A stretch of DNA of 64,000 nucleotides, taken from the NCBI GenBank assembly GCA_047602475.1, contig JASGHE010000002.1:682001-746000 (forward strand), in the 5' to 3' direction. The first letter of the stretch is position 1. Each line of letters starts with the position of its first letter. The notes under the pieces are model-generated. The model saw only the letters and a program-made list of their open reading frames with translations. It made no database searches and was not told the origin of the DNA. Shown here piece by piece: positions 17,532 through 25,455 of the stretch. This DNA comes from JAEUIE01 sp047602475. GTDB lineage: Bacteria > Planctomycetota > Planctomycetia > Gemmatales > HRBIN36. Made by a program: the position numbers and the translations under genes.

Positions 17532-17855
17532 ATGAAAGTGCTGAACCTGTGCTGGATCGCCCTGGTGGCTCTGGTCTTCTCGGCTGCTCCTGCTTCCGCC
17601 GCTGATGGCGTGGCCGGAACTGCCATGTTCGGTGAAATCCCCAAGGCTGTCGGCGTCGGCTTCGGCTGCGGCCTGGTCGTCATCGGTCTGGGCATCGGCC
17701 TCGGTCGCATCGGCGGCTCCGCCCTCGAAAGCATGGCTCGTCAGCCTGAAGTCGCCGACAAGGTTGCTCAGAACATGATCACCGTCGCTGCCCTCCTCGA
17801 AGGTGCCGGCATTATCGCCCTGGTGTTCTGTTTGCTGGGTCTGTTCGTCGGTTAA
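17532..17855 (+). CDS. atpE: F0F1 ATP synthase subunit c with N-terminal signal-like extension
   Basis: The two-helix proteolipid (107 residues from ATG 17532) forms the rotor ring. Helix 1 is VVIGLGIGLGRIGGSALES, the loop is MARQPE, and helix 2 is ITVAALLEGAGIIALVFCLL with ion-binding Glu90. The helix-1 position that carries Gln in sodium-type rings is Leu here, and Glu90 is followed by Gly rather than Ser/Thr, so a proton ring is inferred. Residues 1-23 (MKVLNLCWIALVALVFSAAP...) look like a cleavable signal peptide, which most bacterial c subunits lack. Confidence 0.94.
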   Translation: MKVLNLCWIALVALVFSAAPASAADGVAGTAMFGEIPKAVGVGFGCGLVVIGLGIGLGRIGGSALESMARQPEVADKVAQNMITVAALLEGAGIIALVFCLLGLFVG

Positions 17856-17931
17856 TTCACTCATCTCGAGCCTTGAGCTTCTCGGGCTCCGTGGTTTCTG
17901 AATTGGTGATGATCTGAATGTCGGAGCGATT

Positions 17932-18690
17932 ATGTTACGCCAATTGACAGGTGCGTGCTTCGCTGCGTTGCTGGCTATGACGTTCACTGGGAACGTCTCA
18001 GCCTCTGACGACAAGCATGCTGCCTCCAAATATGAAGCGGAAGTCAGCGACGAGCACGGGCACGGGGCGAGTAAGGTCTTTGATCTTGCTAATCCCGCCC
18101 ATGCGGATGAATTGTCGAAGTTACTGGCCAAAGGACAGGTGCATAGCCTGAAGAAGGAGCATGTTCCCGCCATCGACCAGATGATCTCGCTTCGTTGGGA
18201 TCTGGGACTCTGGACGATTGTTGTCTTCGGCGGTCTTCTGCTGATTCTCAGCCGAACCGCCTGGCCTGCCATGCTGGAAGGCTTGAGAAAGCGTGAGCAG
18301 CATATCTCCGATAGCATTTCCGCCGCCGAGAACGCGAGAAACGAAGCTGAAAAGTCACGCGCTCAACTCGCTGGCGAAATGGCCAAGGCCAACGACAACA
18401 TTCGTGGCATGATGGAAGAAGCCCGCCGCGATGCGACCGCTGCCAAGGATGACTTGATCAACACCGCCAAGAAGGAAATTGGCGTCGAACGTGATCGACT
18501 CCGCAAGGAAATCGAAACGGCTCGTGATCAGGCTCTGCTCGACATCTGGAATCAATCAACCCAGTTGGCTGCGATGATCTCCTCTAAGACCATCAAGCGG
18601 GAGATTCGCCCCGAAGACCATAAGAAGCTCTTCGACGAATCGCTCAAGGAAATGAAAGCAGCCGCCGGCAGCAAAGCGGGGAATAGCTAA
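17932..18690 (+). CDS. atpF: F0F1 ATP synthase subunit b with signal-like N-terminus
   Basis: The peripheral-stalk subunit of 252 residues is longer than the usual 155-170. The extra part is N-terminal: a signal-like segment (residues 1-24, ending NVSASDD), then a His/Asp/Glu-rich exported stretch up to about residue 85. The membrane helix (LWTIVVFGGLLLILSRTAWPAML) follows, then a long charged coiled coil (AENARNEAEKSRAQLAGEMAKAN...) ending in the delta-binding region. Topology implies the extension lies outside the cytoplasm. Ordered between atpE and atpH as in a standard atp operon. Confidence 0.93.
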   Translation: MLRQLTGACFAALLAMTFTGNVSASDDKHAASKYEAEVSDEHGHGASKVFDLANPAHADELSKLLAKGQVHSLKKEHVPAIDQMISLRWDLGLWTIVVFGGLLLILSRTAWPAMLEGLRKREQHISDSISAAENARNEAEKSRAQLAGEMAKANDNIRGMMEEARRDATAAKDDLINTAKKEIGVERDRLRKEIETARDQALLDIWNQSTQLAAMISSKTIKREIRPEDHKKLFDESLKEMKAAAGSKAGNS

Positions 18691-18691
18691 T

Positions 18692-19318
18692 ATGAGCAAC
18701 CCCCTCGAAGAAGCCAAGTTATTCAAGAAGGTCGATGTTAGCGCGGAGCGAGTCGCCCGCGTTTACGCCGAATCTCTCTTCAATGCTGCGGGCAGCGAGG
18801 CTGAAGCCGTCGGTGAGGAACTGCACGAACTGGTGTTCGAAGCCTTCAGGAAGTTGCCCGATCTGTTTGCCTTCTTCTCCAGCGGCACCATCGCCAATGG
18901 AACCAAGCGCGATCTGATCGAGAAGAACTTCCAGGGGAAGGCGAGCGATACCCTGATCAACTTCCTGCAAATCCTGAATAACCACGAGAGGCTCGAGCTG
19001 CTTCCAGCCATTGCCGGAGGCTACCGTGAACTCATCGACGAGAAAAACAAGCGAGTGCCGGCCATCGTCACTTCTGCTGTTGCTCTCGATGATAGCCAGC
19101 GCGCGGCGCTCAAGAAACAACTGAACGAACTGTTCCATGTCGAGCCGATGCTCGAGGAACGTATTGACCCTGAATTGCTTGGTGGGCTGATTGTCCGTGT
19201 CGGCGATTGGCAATTCGACGGCACCGTGAAAGCCCGCCTCAACCAGCTTAAGAACCAGCTCCTGGAAAGAAGCAGTCATGAAATTCAAGGCGGACGAGAT
19301 CGTTTCTGTACTGTCTAA
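18692..19318 (+). CDS. atpH: F0F1 ATP synthase subunit delta
   Basis: The 208-residue OSCP/delta subunit connects the stalk to the alpha3beta3 head. Family features: VARVYAESLFNAAG near the N-terminus, NFLQILNNHERLELLPAIAGGYREL in the middle, and the C-terminal signature ERIDPELLGGLIVRVGDWQFDGTVKARLNQLKNQL. The start follows atpF by one base. Its last 41 bases overlap the start of atpA (19278), a long overlap that suggests translational coupling. Confidence 0.93.
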   Translation: MSNPLEEAKLFKKVDVSAERVARVYAESLFNAAGSEAEAVGEELHELVFEAFRKLPDLFAFFSSGTIANGTKRDLIEKNFQGKASDTLINFLQILNNHERLELLPAIAGGYRELIDEKNKRVPAIVTSAVALDDSQRAALKKQLNELFHVEPMLEERIDPELLGGLIVRVGDWQFDGTVKARLNQLKNQLLERSSHEIQGGRDRFCTV

Positions 19319-20990
19319 CGAGATCAGCCAGTACCGTGGCCAGTTAGCAGCCAGTGAAGTAGGCCGTGTCCTCGAAGTGGGCGACGGTATTGCCCGTGTT
19401 TACGGCTTGGCCGGCGTTATGGCTGGCGAACTTCTGGAGTTCACCCGTGCCGGTGTGCGTGGCATGGCGTTCAATCTCGAAGAGAACTCCGTCGGTGTCA
19501 TCATTCTGGGTGATTACCTCGGCATCCGCGAAGGCGACGAAGTCAAATGTACCGGCAACCTGCTCAGCGTGCCCGTCGGTGACGCTATGCTGGGGCGAGT
19601 GGTCGATCCGCTCGGAAACCCGCTCGACGGCAAAGGCCCGATTCTTGCATCAGAGTATCGTCTCGTTGAATCGATGGCTCCCGGCATTGCCGAACGTCAG
19701 CCGGTGAAGCAGCCGCTGCAAACGGGTATCAAGGCTATCGACGCCATGACCCCTGTTGGTCGTGGTCAACGTGAACTCATCATCGGCGACCGCAAGACGG
19801 GCAAGACCGTTATCGCCATCGATACGATCATCAATCAAAAAGAAGAAGACGTGATCTGCGTCTACGTCGCCATCGGTCAAAAGGAATCGACCGTCGCTAC
19901 GGTTATCGAACGTCTCCGCATGAGCGGTGCGATGGATTACTCCATCGTGGTGGTGGCTTCCGCCGCTGCTTCCGCTCCGCTGCAGTACATCGCTCCTTAC
20001 GCCGGTACTGCGATGGCTGAGTACTTCATGGGCAAAGGCCGCGACACCCTTTGCGTTTATGACGATTTGAGCAAACAGGCTGCGGCCTATCGCCAGTTGT
20101 CGCTTCTCATGCGACGTCCTCCCGGTCGTGAAGCTTACCCTGGCGACGTGTTCTACTGTCACAGCCGTCTGCTCGAACGTTCCGCCAAGCTCGCAGAGAA
20201 GTGGGTCATCGTTCCCGATTCTTCCGATGCTGCCAAGGTGGGTGCCGACTGGGGTGTCAACTCTGCCGCTGATCCGAACAAGAAACGTGAAGGCAAGGAC
20301 GCCGGCAAGGTCTACGTCGGGCCGCTTGAAAAGCACGAAGCCGAAGAAACTGCCAAGAAGTTCCCAGGCACCAAGGTCGCCAAGGTCGCCGGCACCGGTG
20401 GTTCACTGACGGCTTTGCCTATCATCGAAACACTCGAAGGTGAAGTGTCAGCCTACATTCCGACCAACGTGATCTCGATCACCGATGGTCAGATCTATCT
20501 GCAGCCTAACTTGTTCTTCTCCGGCGTGCGTCCCGCGGTGGACGTGGGTGTGTCAGTGTCCCGCGTGGGTGGTAACGCTCAGACCGCAGCCATGAAGAAG
20601 ATCGCCGGTAGCCTCAAGCTCGATCTTGCAGCTTTCCGCGAACTGGAAGCGTTTGCTCAGCTCGGTACCGAACTGGATAAGGCCACTCAGCAACAGCTTG
20701 ATCGTGGCTACCGCATGGTCGAAATTTTGAAGCAGACGCAGTACAAGCCGATGCACTTTGCTGATCAGGTCGCAATCATCTTTGCCGGTGCCAAGGGCTA
20801 CCTCGACAAGGTCGACCGCAAGTTCGTCTCCGCCTGGGAGCAACAGTTCCTGGCGTTCTTCAAGGAACAGGTACCTGAAGTCCGCAAGGCGCTAATCAAG
20901 GAAAAGAAGCTAACCGACGCCATCGAAAAGGATCTGAGCAAGGCCATCGAAACCTTCGCTCCCCAATTCAAAGCCCCGGCAACGCTCTAA
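19278..20990 (+). CDS. atpA: F0F1 ATP synthase subunit alpha with a large internal insertion
   Basis: The regulatory/catalytic head subunit: MKFKADEIVSVLSNEISQY start, P-loop GDRKTGKT (170-177), VYDDLSKQAAAYRQLSLLMRR, SLTALPIIETLEGEVSAYIPTNVISITDGQ and the C-terminal domain ending QFKAPATL. At 570 residues it exceeds the usual 500-515. The extra part is a block of about 65 residues (306-372, nucleotides about 20193-20393) between SRLLERSAKLAE and GTGGSLTALP, where other bacteria have only a few residues. It is Lys/Asp-rich with no obvious motif and remains in frame, so it is a real insertion. Start overlaps atpH by 41 bases. Confidence 0.96.
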   Translation: MKFKADEIVSVLSNEISQYRGQLAASEVGRVLEVGDGIARVYGLAGVMAGELLEFTRAGVRGMAFNLEENSVGVIILGDYLGIREGDEVKCTGNLLSVPVGDAMLGRVVDPLGNPLDGKGPILASEYRLVESMAPGIAERQPVKQPLQTGIKAIDAMTPVGRGQRELIIGDRKTGKTVIAIDTIINQKEEDVICVYVAIGQKESTVATVIERLRMSGAMDYSIVVVASAAASAPLQYIAPYAGTAMAEYFMGKGRDTLCVYDDLSKQAAAYRQLSLLMRRPPGREAYPGDVFYCHSRLLERSAKLAEKWVIVPDSSDAAKVGADWGVNSAADPNKKREGKDAGKVYVGPLEKHEAEETAKKFPGTKVAKVAGTGGSLTALPIIETLEGEVSAYIPTNVISITDGQIYLQPNLFFSGVRPAVDVGVSVSRVGGNAQTAAMKKIAGSLKLDLAAFRELEAFAQLGTELDKATQQQLDRGYRMVEILKQTQYKPMHFADQVAIIFAGAKGYLDKVDRKFVSAWEQQFLAFFKEQVPEVRKALIKEKKLTDAIEKDLSKAIETFAPQFKAPATL

Positions 20991-21009
20991 TACCACGATA
21001 AAGAGCCGA

Positions 21010-21023
21010 GGGGCGTGAGCCCC
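21010..21023. repeat. GC hairpin just upstream of the atpG ribosome-binding site
   Basis: GGGGC-gtga-GCCCC forms a short strong hairpin ending two bases before the GGAGGA ribosome-binding site (21025-21030) of atpG. It resembles the palindromes at 52156-52171 and 21927-21949. It could lower atpG translation relative to its neighbours; that is an inference. Confidence 0.5.
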
Positions 21024-21044
21024 CGGAGGAAACCTAAACGCACC

Positions 21045-21917
21045 ATGGCTAACCTTCGCTTACTTGTCAATCGCCGCAAAGCTATCCGCAACATCCGCAA
21101 GATCACGCGGACGATGGAGCTGATCGCCACCGCGCGCTTCAAGAAGGCGATGGATCGGGCGACCGAGGCGGCTGCTTACACCAAAAAGATTGCCGAGTTG
21201 GCTTCCGATCTCTCCGCCAGCGCCGGCGAGGTTTCGCATCCATTGCTGGAAAAGCGGGCTGAAGTCAAGAACCATCTGCTGTTGGTCATCTGCGCGAATC
21301 GTGGTTTATGCGGCGGCTACAACGGCTCGATCATCCGTGTCGCCCAGAACCGGATGAAGCAGATCAAGACGACCGGGGCGAACAACCCCATTGAACTCTC
21401 CGGCAAGCGCGCTATTGCCTTCTTCAAGTTTCAGGGCATCACCACCCAGGCTGCCTACACGCAGTTTGAGGACAAGCCTTCCTTTGAAGACGTCGACGCT
21501 ATCGCCGACAAATATCTCGACATGTACATCAAGGGCGAAGTGGATCGCATCGATGTTGCTTACATGAAGTTCCTCAACCCGGCTCGGCAGACTCCCGTCG
21601 TCGAGACGCTGATTCCGCTGGATGCCGATGCTGCCAAGGGGGCCAGCAGCGGGCCCAAGGTTGAATACGAATATCTTCCCGATGCCGCCGACATCCTGGC
21701 CGAACTCTTGCCTGCTGCCTTCAAGGCCAAGCTCTTCAAGTGCTTCCTTGATGCTGCGGTGAGTGAACAGATTGCACGCCGGGTGGCCATGAAAGCCGCG
21801 ACGGAGAACGCAGGCGACATGATTCGTGACCTGTCGCTCAAGTACAACCGTGCCCGACAGGCCCAGATCACCAAGGAAATTGCCGAACTCATCGGCGGCT
21901 CGGAAGCCCTCAAGTAA
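21045..21917 (+). CDS. atpG: F0F1 ATP synthase subunit gamma
   Basis: The central shaft subunit of about 290 residues. The N-terminal helix MANLRLLVNRRKAIRNIRKITRTMELIATARFKKA and the C-terminal helix ATENAGDMIRDLSLKYNRARQAQITKEIAELIGGSEAL are the two long helices that form the shaft. ATG 21045 is chosen because it has GGAGGA 14 bases upstream and matches family starts; a GTG at 21015 would add 10 basic residues encoded by the hairpin region. It follows atpA by about 55 bases. Confidence 0.95.
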   Translation: MANLRLLVNRRKAIRNIRKITRTMELIATARFKKAMDRATEAAAYTKKIAELASDLSASAGEVSHPLLEKRAEVKNHLLLVICANRGLCGGYNGSIIRVAQNRMKQIKTTGANNPIELSGKRAIAFFKFQGITTQAAYTQFEDKPSFEDVDAIADKYLDMYIKGEVDRIDVAYMKFLNPARQTPVVETLIPLDADAAKGASSGPKVEYEYLPDAADILAELLPAAFKAKLFKCFLDAAVSEQIARRVAMKAATENAGDMIRDLSLKYNRARQAQITKEIAELIGGSEALK

Positions 21918-21926
21918 GACATTTAG

Positions 21927-21949
21927 CCCCCGGCTCTTTAAGCCGGGGG
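21927..21949. repeat. GC-rich hairpin between atpG and atpD
   Basis: A 9-bp perfect stem (CCCCCGGCT / AGCCGGGGG) around a 5-base loop, without a following T-run. It stands in the 75-base atpG-atpD gap. The same sequence core occurs at 604-626. It may stabilise or partially terminate the transcript; as a repeat-family member its function may be incidental. Confidence 0.55.
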
Positions 21950-21992
21950 AGCACCACGAGAAGACAAAGACGAGATACGGAGAGATAACGAG

Positions 21993-23435
21993 ATGGTAGC
22001 CACCGCAAAGCAAATCGCCGGCAAGGTCGTACAGGTCATCGGGTCCACGTTTGATGTGGAGTTCGGTGAAGGCCACCTGCCTAACATCTACAACGCTGTC
22101 AATGTGAAGATCGATACCAAGTCGATCAAGACCAACCTCGTGGGTGAAGTCCAGCAGCACCTGGGCGGCAACCGTGTCCGCTGCGTCGCTCTGGGCACTA
22201 CCGACGGTCTGATTCGTGGCATAGATGCTGTCGATACCGGCGCTCCGCTGTCGGTGCCGGTCGGCAAGGAAACCCTGGGCCGCGTGTTCAATTTGCTCGG
22301 CCAACCTATCGATGGTCGCGGCCCCGTGGGTGCCAAGGAAGCACGCCCCATTCACCAGAAGCCACCTAAGCTGGCAGACTTGTCCGCTAAGACGGAAGTC
22401 TTCGAGACGGGCATCAAGGTGATCGATTTGCTCACCCCGCTGGTTCGTGGTGGCAAGGCAGGCCTCTTCGGTGGTGCAGGTCTCGGCAAGACGGTTATCT
22501 TGCAGGAACTCATCGCCCGTGTCGCCAGCCAGCATGGCGGCTACTCGGTGTTCGCCGGCGTGGGTGAACGTACCCGTGAAGGAAACGATCTCTGGCTCGA
22601 AATGCAGGAAACCAAGATCGGCAAGACCGATCGCCAGGTCTTGAGCCAGACGGCGATGGTGTTCGGCCAGATGAATGAGCCGCCCGGTGCTCGTCTACGC
22701 GTGGCTCTCTCAGCACTCACTATGTGCGAATGGTTCCGCGATGTGACTGGCGCTGATACGCTGCTCTTCGTGGACAACGTCTTCCGATTCTCACAGGCTG
22801 GCTCCGAAGTGTCCGCCCTTCTGGGACGTATGCCCAGTGCCGTGGGTTACCAGCCTACACTGGCTACCGAAATGGGTGAACTCCAGGAACGCATCACTTC
22901 CACCAGCAAGGGTGCCATCACCTCGGTGCAGGCCGTGTATGTTCCTGCTGATGATCCAACCGATCCGGCACCTGCCAACACGTTCGCTCACTTGGATGCG
23001 TTCATCTACCTCGAACGAAAGATTTCCGAAAAGGGTATCTATCCCGCTATCGATCCGCTGGCTTCCAATAGCCGTATCCTCGATCCTCAGATCGTGGGTG
23101 ACGAGCACTATCGGGTGGCCCGCATGGTGCAGGGTTATCTCCAGCGATATCGTGAACTGCAGGATATCATCGCCATCCTGGGTGTTGATGAATTGAGCGA
23201 AGAGGACAAAAAGGTCGTGGCCCGTGCCCGCCGTATTGAACGCTTCCTCTCTCAGCCGTTCATCGTGGCTGAGGCCTTCACGAATCGTCCCGGCAAGATT
23301 ACCTCGCTGGAAGAGACCATCCGCAGCTTCCGTGAAATCTGCGAAGGCAAGCACGACACGCTTCCCGAATCAGCCTTCATGTATGTCGGCGGGATTGATG
23401 AAGCGGTGGAACAGGCCAAGAAACTCGCTCAATAA
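21993..23435 (+). CDS. atpD: F0F1 ATP synthase subunit beta
   Basis: The catalytic head subunit of 480 residues, standard length. Motifs: P-loop GGAGLGKTV, catalytic Glu region GVGERTREGNDLW, Walker B DTLLFVDNVFRFSQAGSEVSALLGRMPSAVGYQPTL, and the C-terminal LSEEDKKVVARARRIERFLSQPF typical of beta. The start ATG 21993 is followed by the usual KVVQVIGSTFDVEF barrel sequence. It makes ATP from ADP and phosphate during rotation. Confidence 0.97.
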   Translation: MVATAKQIAGKVVQVIGSTFDVEFGEGHLPNIYNAVNVKIDTKSIKTNLVGEVQQHLGGNRVRCVALGTTDGLIRGIDAVDTGAPLSVPVGKETLGRVFNLLGQPIDGRGPVGAKEARPIHQKPPKLADLSAKTEVFETGIKVIDLLTPLVRGGKAGLFGGAGLGKTVILQELIARVASQHGGYSVFAGVGERTREGNDLWLEMQETKIGKTDRQVLSQTAMVFGQMNEPPGARLRVALSALTMCEWFRDVTGADTLLFVDNVFRFSQAGSEVSALLGRMPSAVGYQPTLATEMGELQERITSTSKGAITSVQAVYVPADDPTDPAPANTFAHLDAFIYLERKISEKGIYPAIDPLASNSRILDPQIVGDEHYRVARMVQGYLQRYRELQDIIAILGVDELSEEDKKVVARARRIERFLSQPFIVAEAFTNRPGKITSLEETIRSFREICEGKHDTLPESAFMYVGGIDEAVEQAKKLAQ

Positions 23436-23462
23436 CTTAGCCTCGAAGGGGCGAGAGAAGAT

Positions 23463-23843
23463 ATGGAATCGACAGGCAAATCCTTGAAATGCATGGTGGT
23501 GACGCCCGAGAAAGTCGTGGTCGATGAGACCGTGGACTTCGTTGCTATTCCCATGTTCGATGGCGAATTAGGCATCTTGGCGGACCACTCGCCGCTCACT
23601 GGTCGTCTCGGCTTTGGTGAACTCCGCACGACTCATGGCGGAGCAACTCACAGCTATTATGTCGAAGGCGGCTTCGTTCAAGTCAACGCCAATGTCGTGA
23701 GTGTGCTGACTCCCAAAGCAGTAGCCGTCAAAGATATCAACACAGCTGCTTTGGAAGGCCAAATGTCAACGCTCACTGGAACTGCCCTGGCTAAGGCCAA
23801 GGCTCAGTTGCATGTGGCCGTGAAGACAACGGGCGGTCATTAA
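23463..23843 (+). CDS. atpC: F0F1 ATP synthase subunit epsilon
   Basis: The 126-residue inhibitory subunit has the beta-sandwich opening KCMVVTPEKVVVDETVDFVAIPMFDGELGILADHSPL and a short helical tail (LTGTALAKAKAQLHVAVK). It is slightly shorter than E. coli epsilon (139), mainly in the tail that controls ATP hydrolysis. It is the last gene of the atp operon; an intrinsic terminator follows 40 bases downstream. Confidence 0.93.
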   Translation: MESTGKSLKCMVVTPEKVVVDETVDFVAIPMFDGELGILADHSPLTGRLGFGELRTTHGGATHSYYVEGGFVQVNANVVSVLTPKAVAVKDINTAALEGQMSTLTGTALAKAKAQLHVAVKTTGGH

Positions 23844-23882
23844 CCTGATTCTCAATCAACCTTACAGCTAATCACCTTCAGC

Positions 23883-23913
23883 CAGCATGTCATTTGACAT
23901 GCTGTTCTTTTTT
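23883..23913. terminator. Rho-independent terminator of the atp operon
   Basis: A perfect 10-bp inverted repeat (CAGCATGTCA / TGACATGCTG, 2-base centre) is followed by TTCTTTTTT. It stands 40 bases after atpC. The other strand has the same hairpin at the very end of the converging 23890-24330 gene, so it may end transcription from both sides, but the T-run favours the plus strand. Confidence 0.8.
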
Positions 23914-24330
23914 GATCTTGCACTGAAAGCAAAGAGTGGCCTCCGGTACAGCGCCGCGGCGACCGATGTCTATTTCGTTGCCGCATTCCTGGCAGAACCT
24001 GGGTGGTGGTGGTTTTAAGAAGGGCGGAAGTACCCCGATCCAGGCGTGGGGATCAACAGTCGTCTGTATTCGATTGAGACCATCCAGGAAATAATCAATC
24101 GAATGCCCCTCGCTATCCAAAGCGGTAAGTTGCCTCCTGGCATTTTCTTCGTTGTTCACGACAAAACGCAGTCGGTCTTCTACCTTCGGCCAGTCTACAG
24201 GATCGTAAGCACCCTTGATGCCGTAAAATATGGCTGCAATGAGGTGAATCTCGGTGGGCCACGCGCCGTACTTCGCGTGAAAGCCGGCGAGAGTACATAG
24301 AAACCGTCCGTAGTTCCAATTCACTGGCAT
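23890..24330 (-). CDS. Hypothetical protein with C-terminal zinc-ribbon-like cysteines
   Basis: The 146-residue protein is not recognised as a whole. The N-terminal 100 residues are globular-looking (WNYGRFLCTLAGFHAKYGAW..., DRLRFVVNNEENARRQLTAL). The last 40 contain CQECGNEI...EATLCFQCKIKKE, two Cys-x2-Cys pairs spaced like a DksA/TraR-type zinc finger. Start MPVNWNYG at ATG 24330 has no strong ribosome-binding site. It follows the pectate lyase gene on the same strand with a 39-base gap, and its stop codon lies within the atp terminator hairpin. Confidence 0.65.
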   Translation of the reverse strand: MPVNWNYGRFLCTLAGFHAKYGAWPTEIHLIAAIFYGIKGAYDPVDWPKVEDRLRFVVNNEENARRQLTALDSEGHSIDYFLDGLNRIQTTVDPHAWIGVLPPFLKPPPPRFCQECGNEIDIGRRGAVPEATLCFQCKIKKEQHVK

Positions 24331-24369
24331 GCTGCACCATTGTTGTAAAGAAAAACTCTTCTGTCTGTT

Positions 24370-25434
24370 TCACTTCGATAGTTTGGCCTTCCATGCCGGG
24401 TAATCTTTCTCGATCAGCTTCTGCGGCCGGTTAGTGAGCCAGGAATAACCGTTGCGGCGTTCGTAGCCGAGCTCGGAGATGTCCCGTTTGATGACGCCGT
24501 CCCGATCGGAATAGATGGGGCGGTTGGAGCCGATCTCCACGAAGCGGGCCCACAGCGGCTTGGCTGTGGGGTCTTTTACGACTATGCGGTTGGTGCCCTT
24601 AGGCGATTTCTCGTCCTTGACCGTGTCCAGACGAATACCATCGATCTTGACTTCCTTGAACCAGGCGATGGCCGACTCGATGGCGTCGATTACTTCGGGA
24701 CTAGGCTTATCCAGGGTCATAAGCAGCTTGACGATATGCACCGATTCACCACCGCTCTGGCTGACTAGTTCATAGCTGCGGCCCGGGCGCGGTTGGAAAT
24801 CATGTTCATCGTGCTGGGCACACCAGACGGTCTTCTTGCCGTTGACCTTGATCTGGCACTTGAGAATGCAGTCGATGCCTTTGTCAAAGGCCAGCCTGGC
24901 AGCTTTCAGTCGATCAGCGTCGATGAACTGGTAACGTGGTTGTGAATAAGTTTCCCGGAGAAACTCCATCAGCCTGACCATGGCATCATCATTGAAGGTA
25001 ATGTGGCGGGGATATTCATGGGCGGGCGGTGGAGAATACTGGGGCCAGCCACCATTGACGTACTGCGACTTGAGAACATAGTCGTAACCCTTGTTGAAGG
25101 CTTTGCCATAGAGCTCATCCTTGGTGGCGTTGAACATGCGGGCCAGGAACCGCAATTCATCGGTGGTGGCGCTGTTATCGAAATTGGCCCGCAATTCCTT
25201 GAGATCACCAGTGTAAGGCTTGGCAGTCGTATCGGTGTTCTTGGGCCAACCGCCTAGTTCCGTTTGATAGGTGAGGATGTTGGCTGCCAGCTTTTTGGCT
25301 TCGTCGGTGGCGAACCAGGAGTCGGGCTTGTTCAGGTAATTCTTGGGGCCATCCGCAGCCTTTGCTGGGCAAGAGGTGGACGACAGAATAATGCTCAGCA
25401 GCAGGAAGCTGTTGAGCGAAAGAGGCTTTGTCAT
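24370..25434 (-). CDS. pelA: Pectate lyase, PelA / PL10 family
   Basis: The 354-residue protein has a signal peptide (SLNSFLLLSIILSSTSCPAKA, residues about 6-27; the Cys could be a weak lipobox). The mature part follows the PL10 pattern closely: LTYQTELGGWPKNTD, FDNSATTDELRFLARMF, NGGWPQYSPPPAHEYPRHITFNDDAMVRLMEFLRE, VWCAQHDEHDFQPRPGRSYELVSQSGGESVHIVKLLM and ARFVEIGSNRPIYSDRDGVIKRDISELGYERRNGYSWL. These enzymes cleave polygalacturonate by calcium-dependent beta-elimination outside the cytoplasm. This points to growth on plant or algal polysaccharide. It lies about 20 bases downstream of the kinase gene. Confidence 0.93.
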   Translation of the reverse strand: MTKPLSLNSFLLLSIILSSTSCPAKAADGPKNYLNKPDSWFATDEAKKLAANILTYQTELGGWPKNTDTTAKPYTGDLKELRANFDNSATTDELRFLARMFNATKDELYGKAFNKGYDYVLKSQYVNGGWPQYSPPPAHEYPRHITFNDDAMVRLMEFLRETYSQPRYQFIDADRLKAARLAFDKGIDCILKCQIKVNGKKTVWCAQHDEHDFQPRPGRSYELVSQSGGESVHIVKLLMTLDKPSPEVIDAIESAIAWFKEVKIDGIRLDTVKDEKSPKGTNRIVVKDPTAKPLWARFVEIGSNRPIYSDRDGVIKRDISELGYERRNGYSWLTNRPQKLIEKDYPAWKAKLSK

Positions 25435-25455
25435 CTTGTAACATCCATCGATAAA

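Noticed and set aside
21306..22535. A long minus-strand frame of 409 codons across atpG and atpD.
   Set aside because: Crosses two genes with firm identities on the opposite strand.
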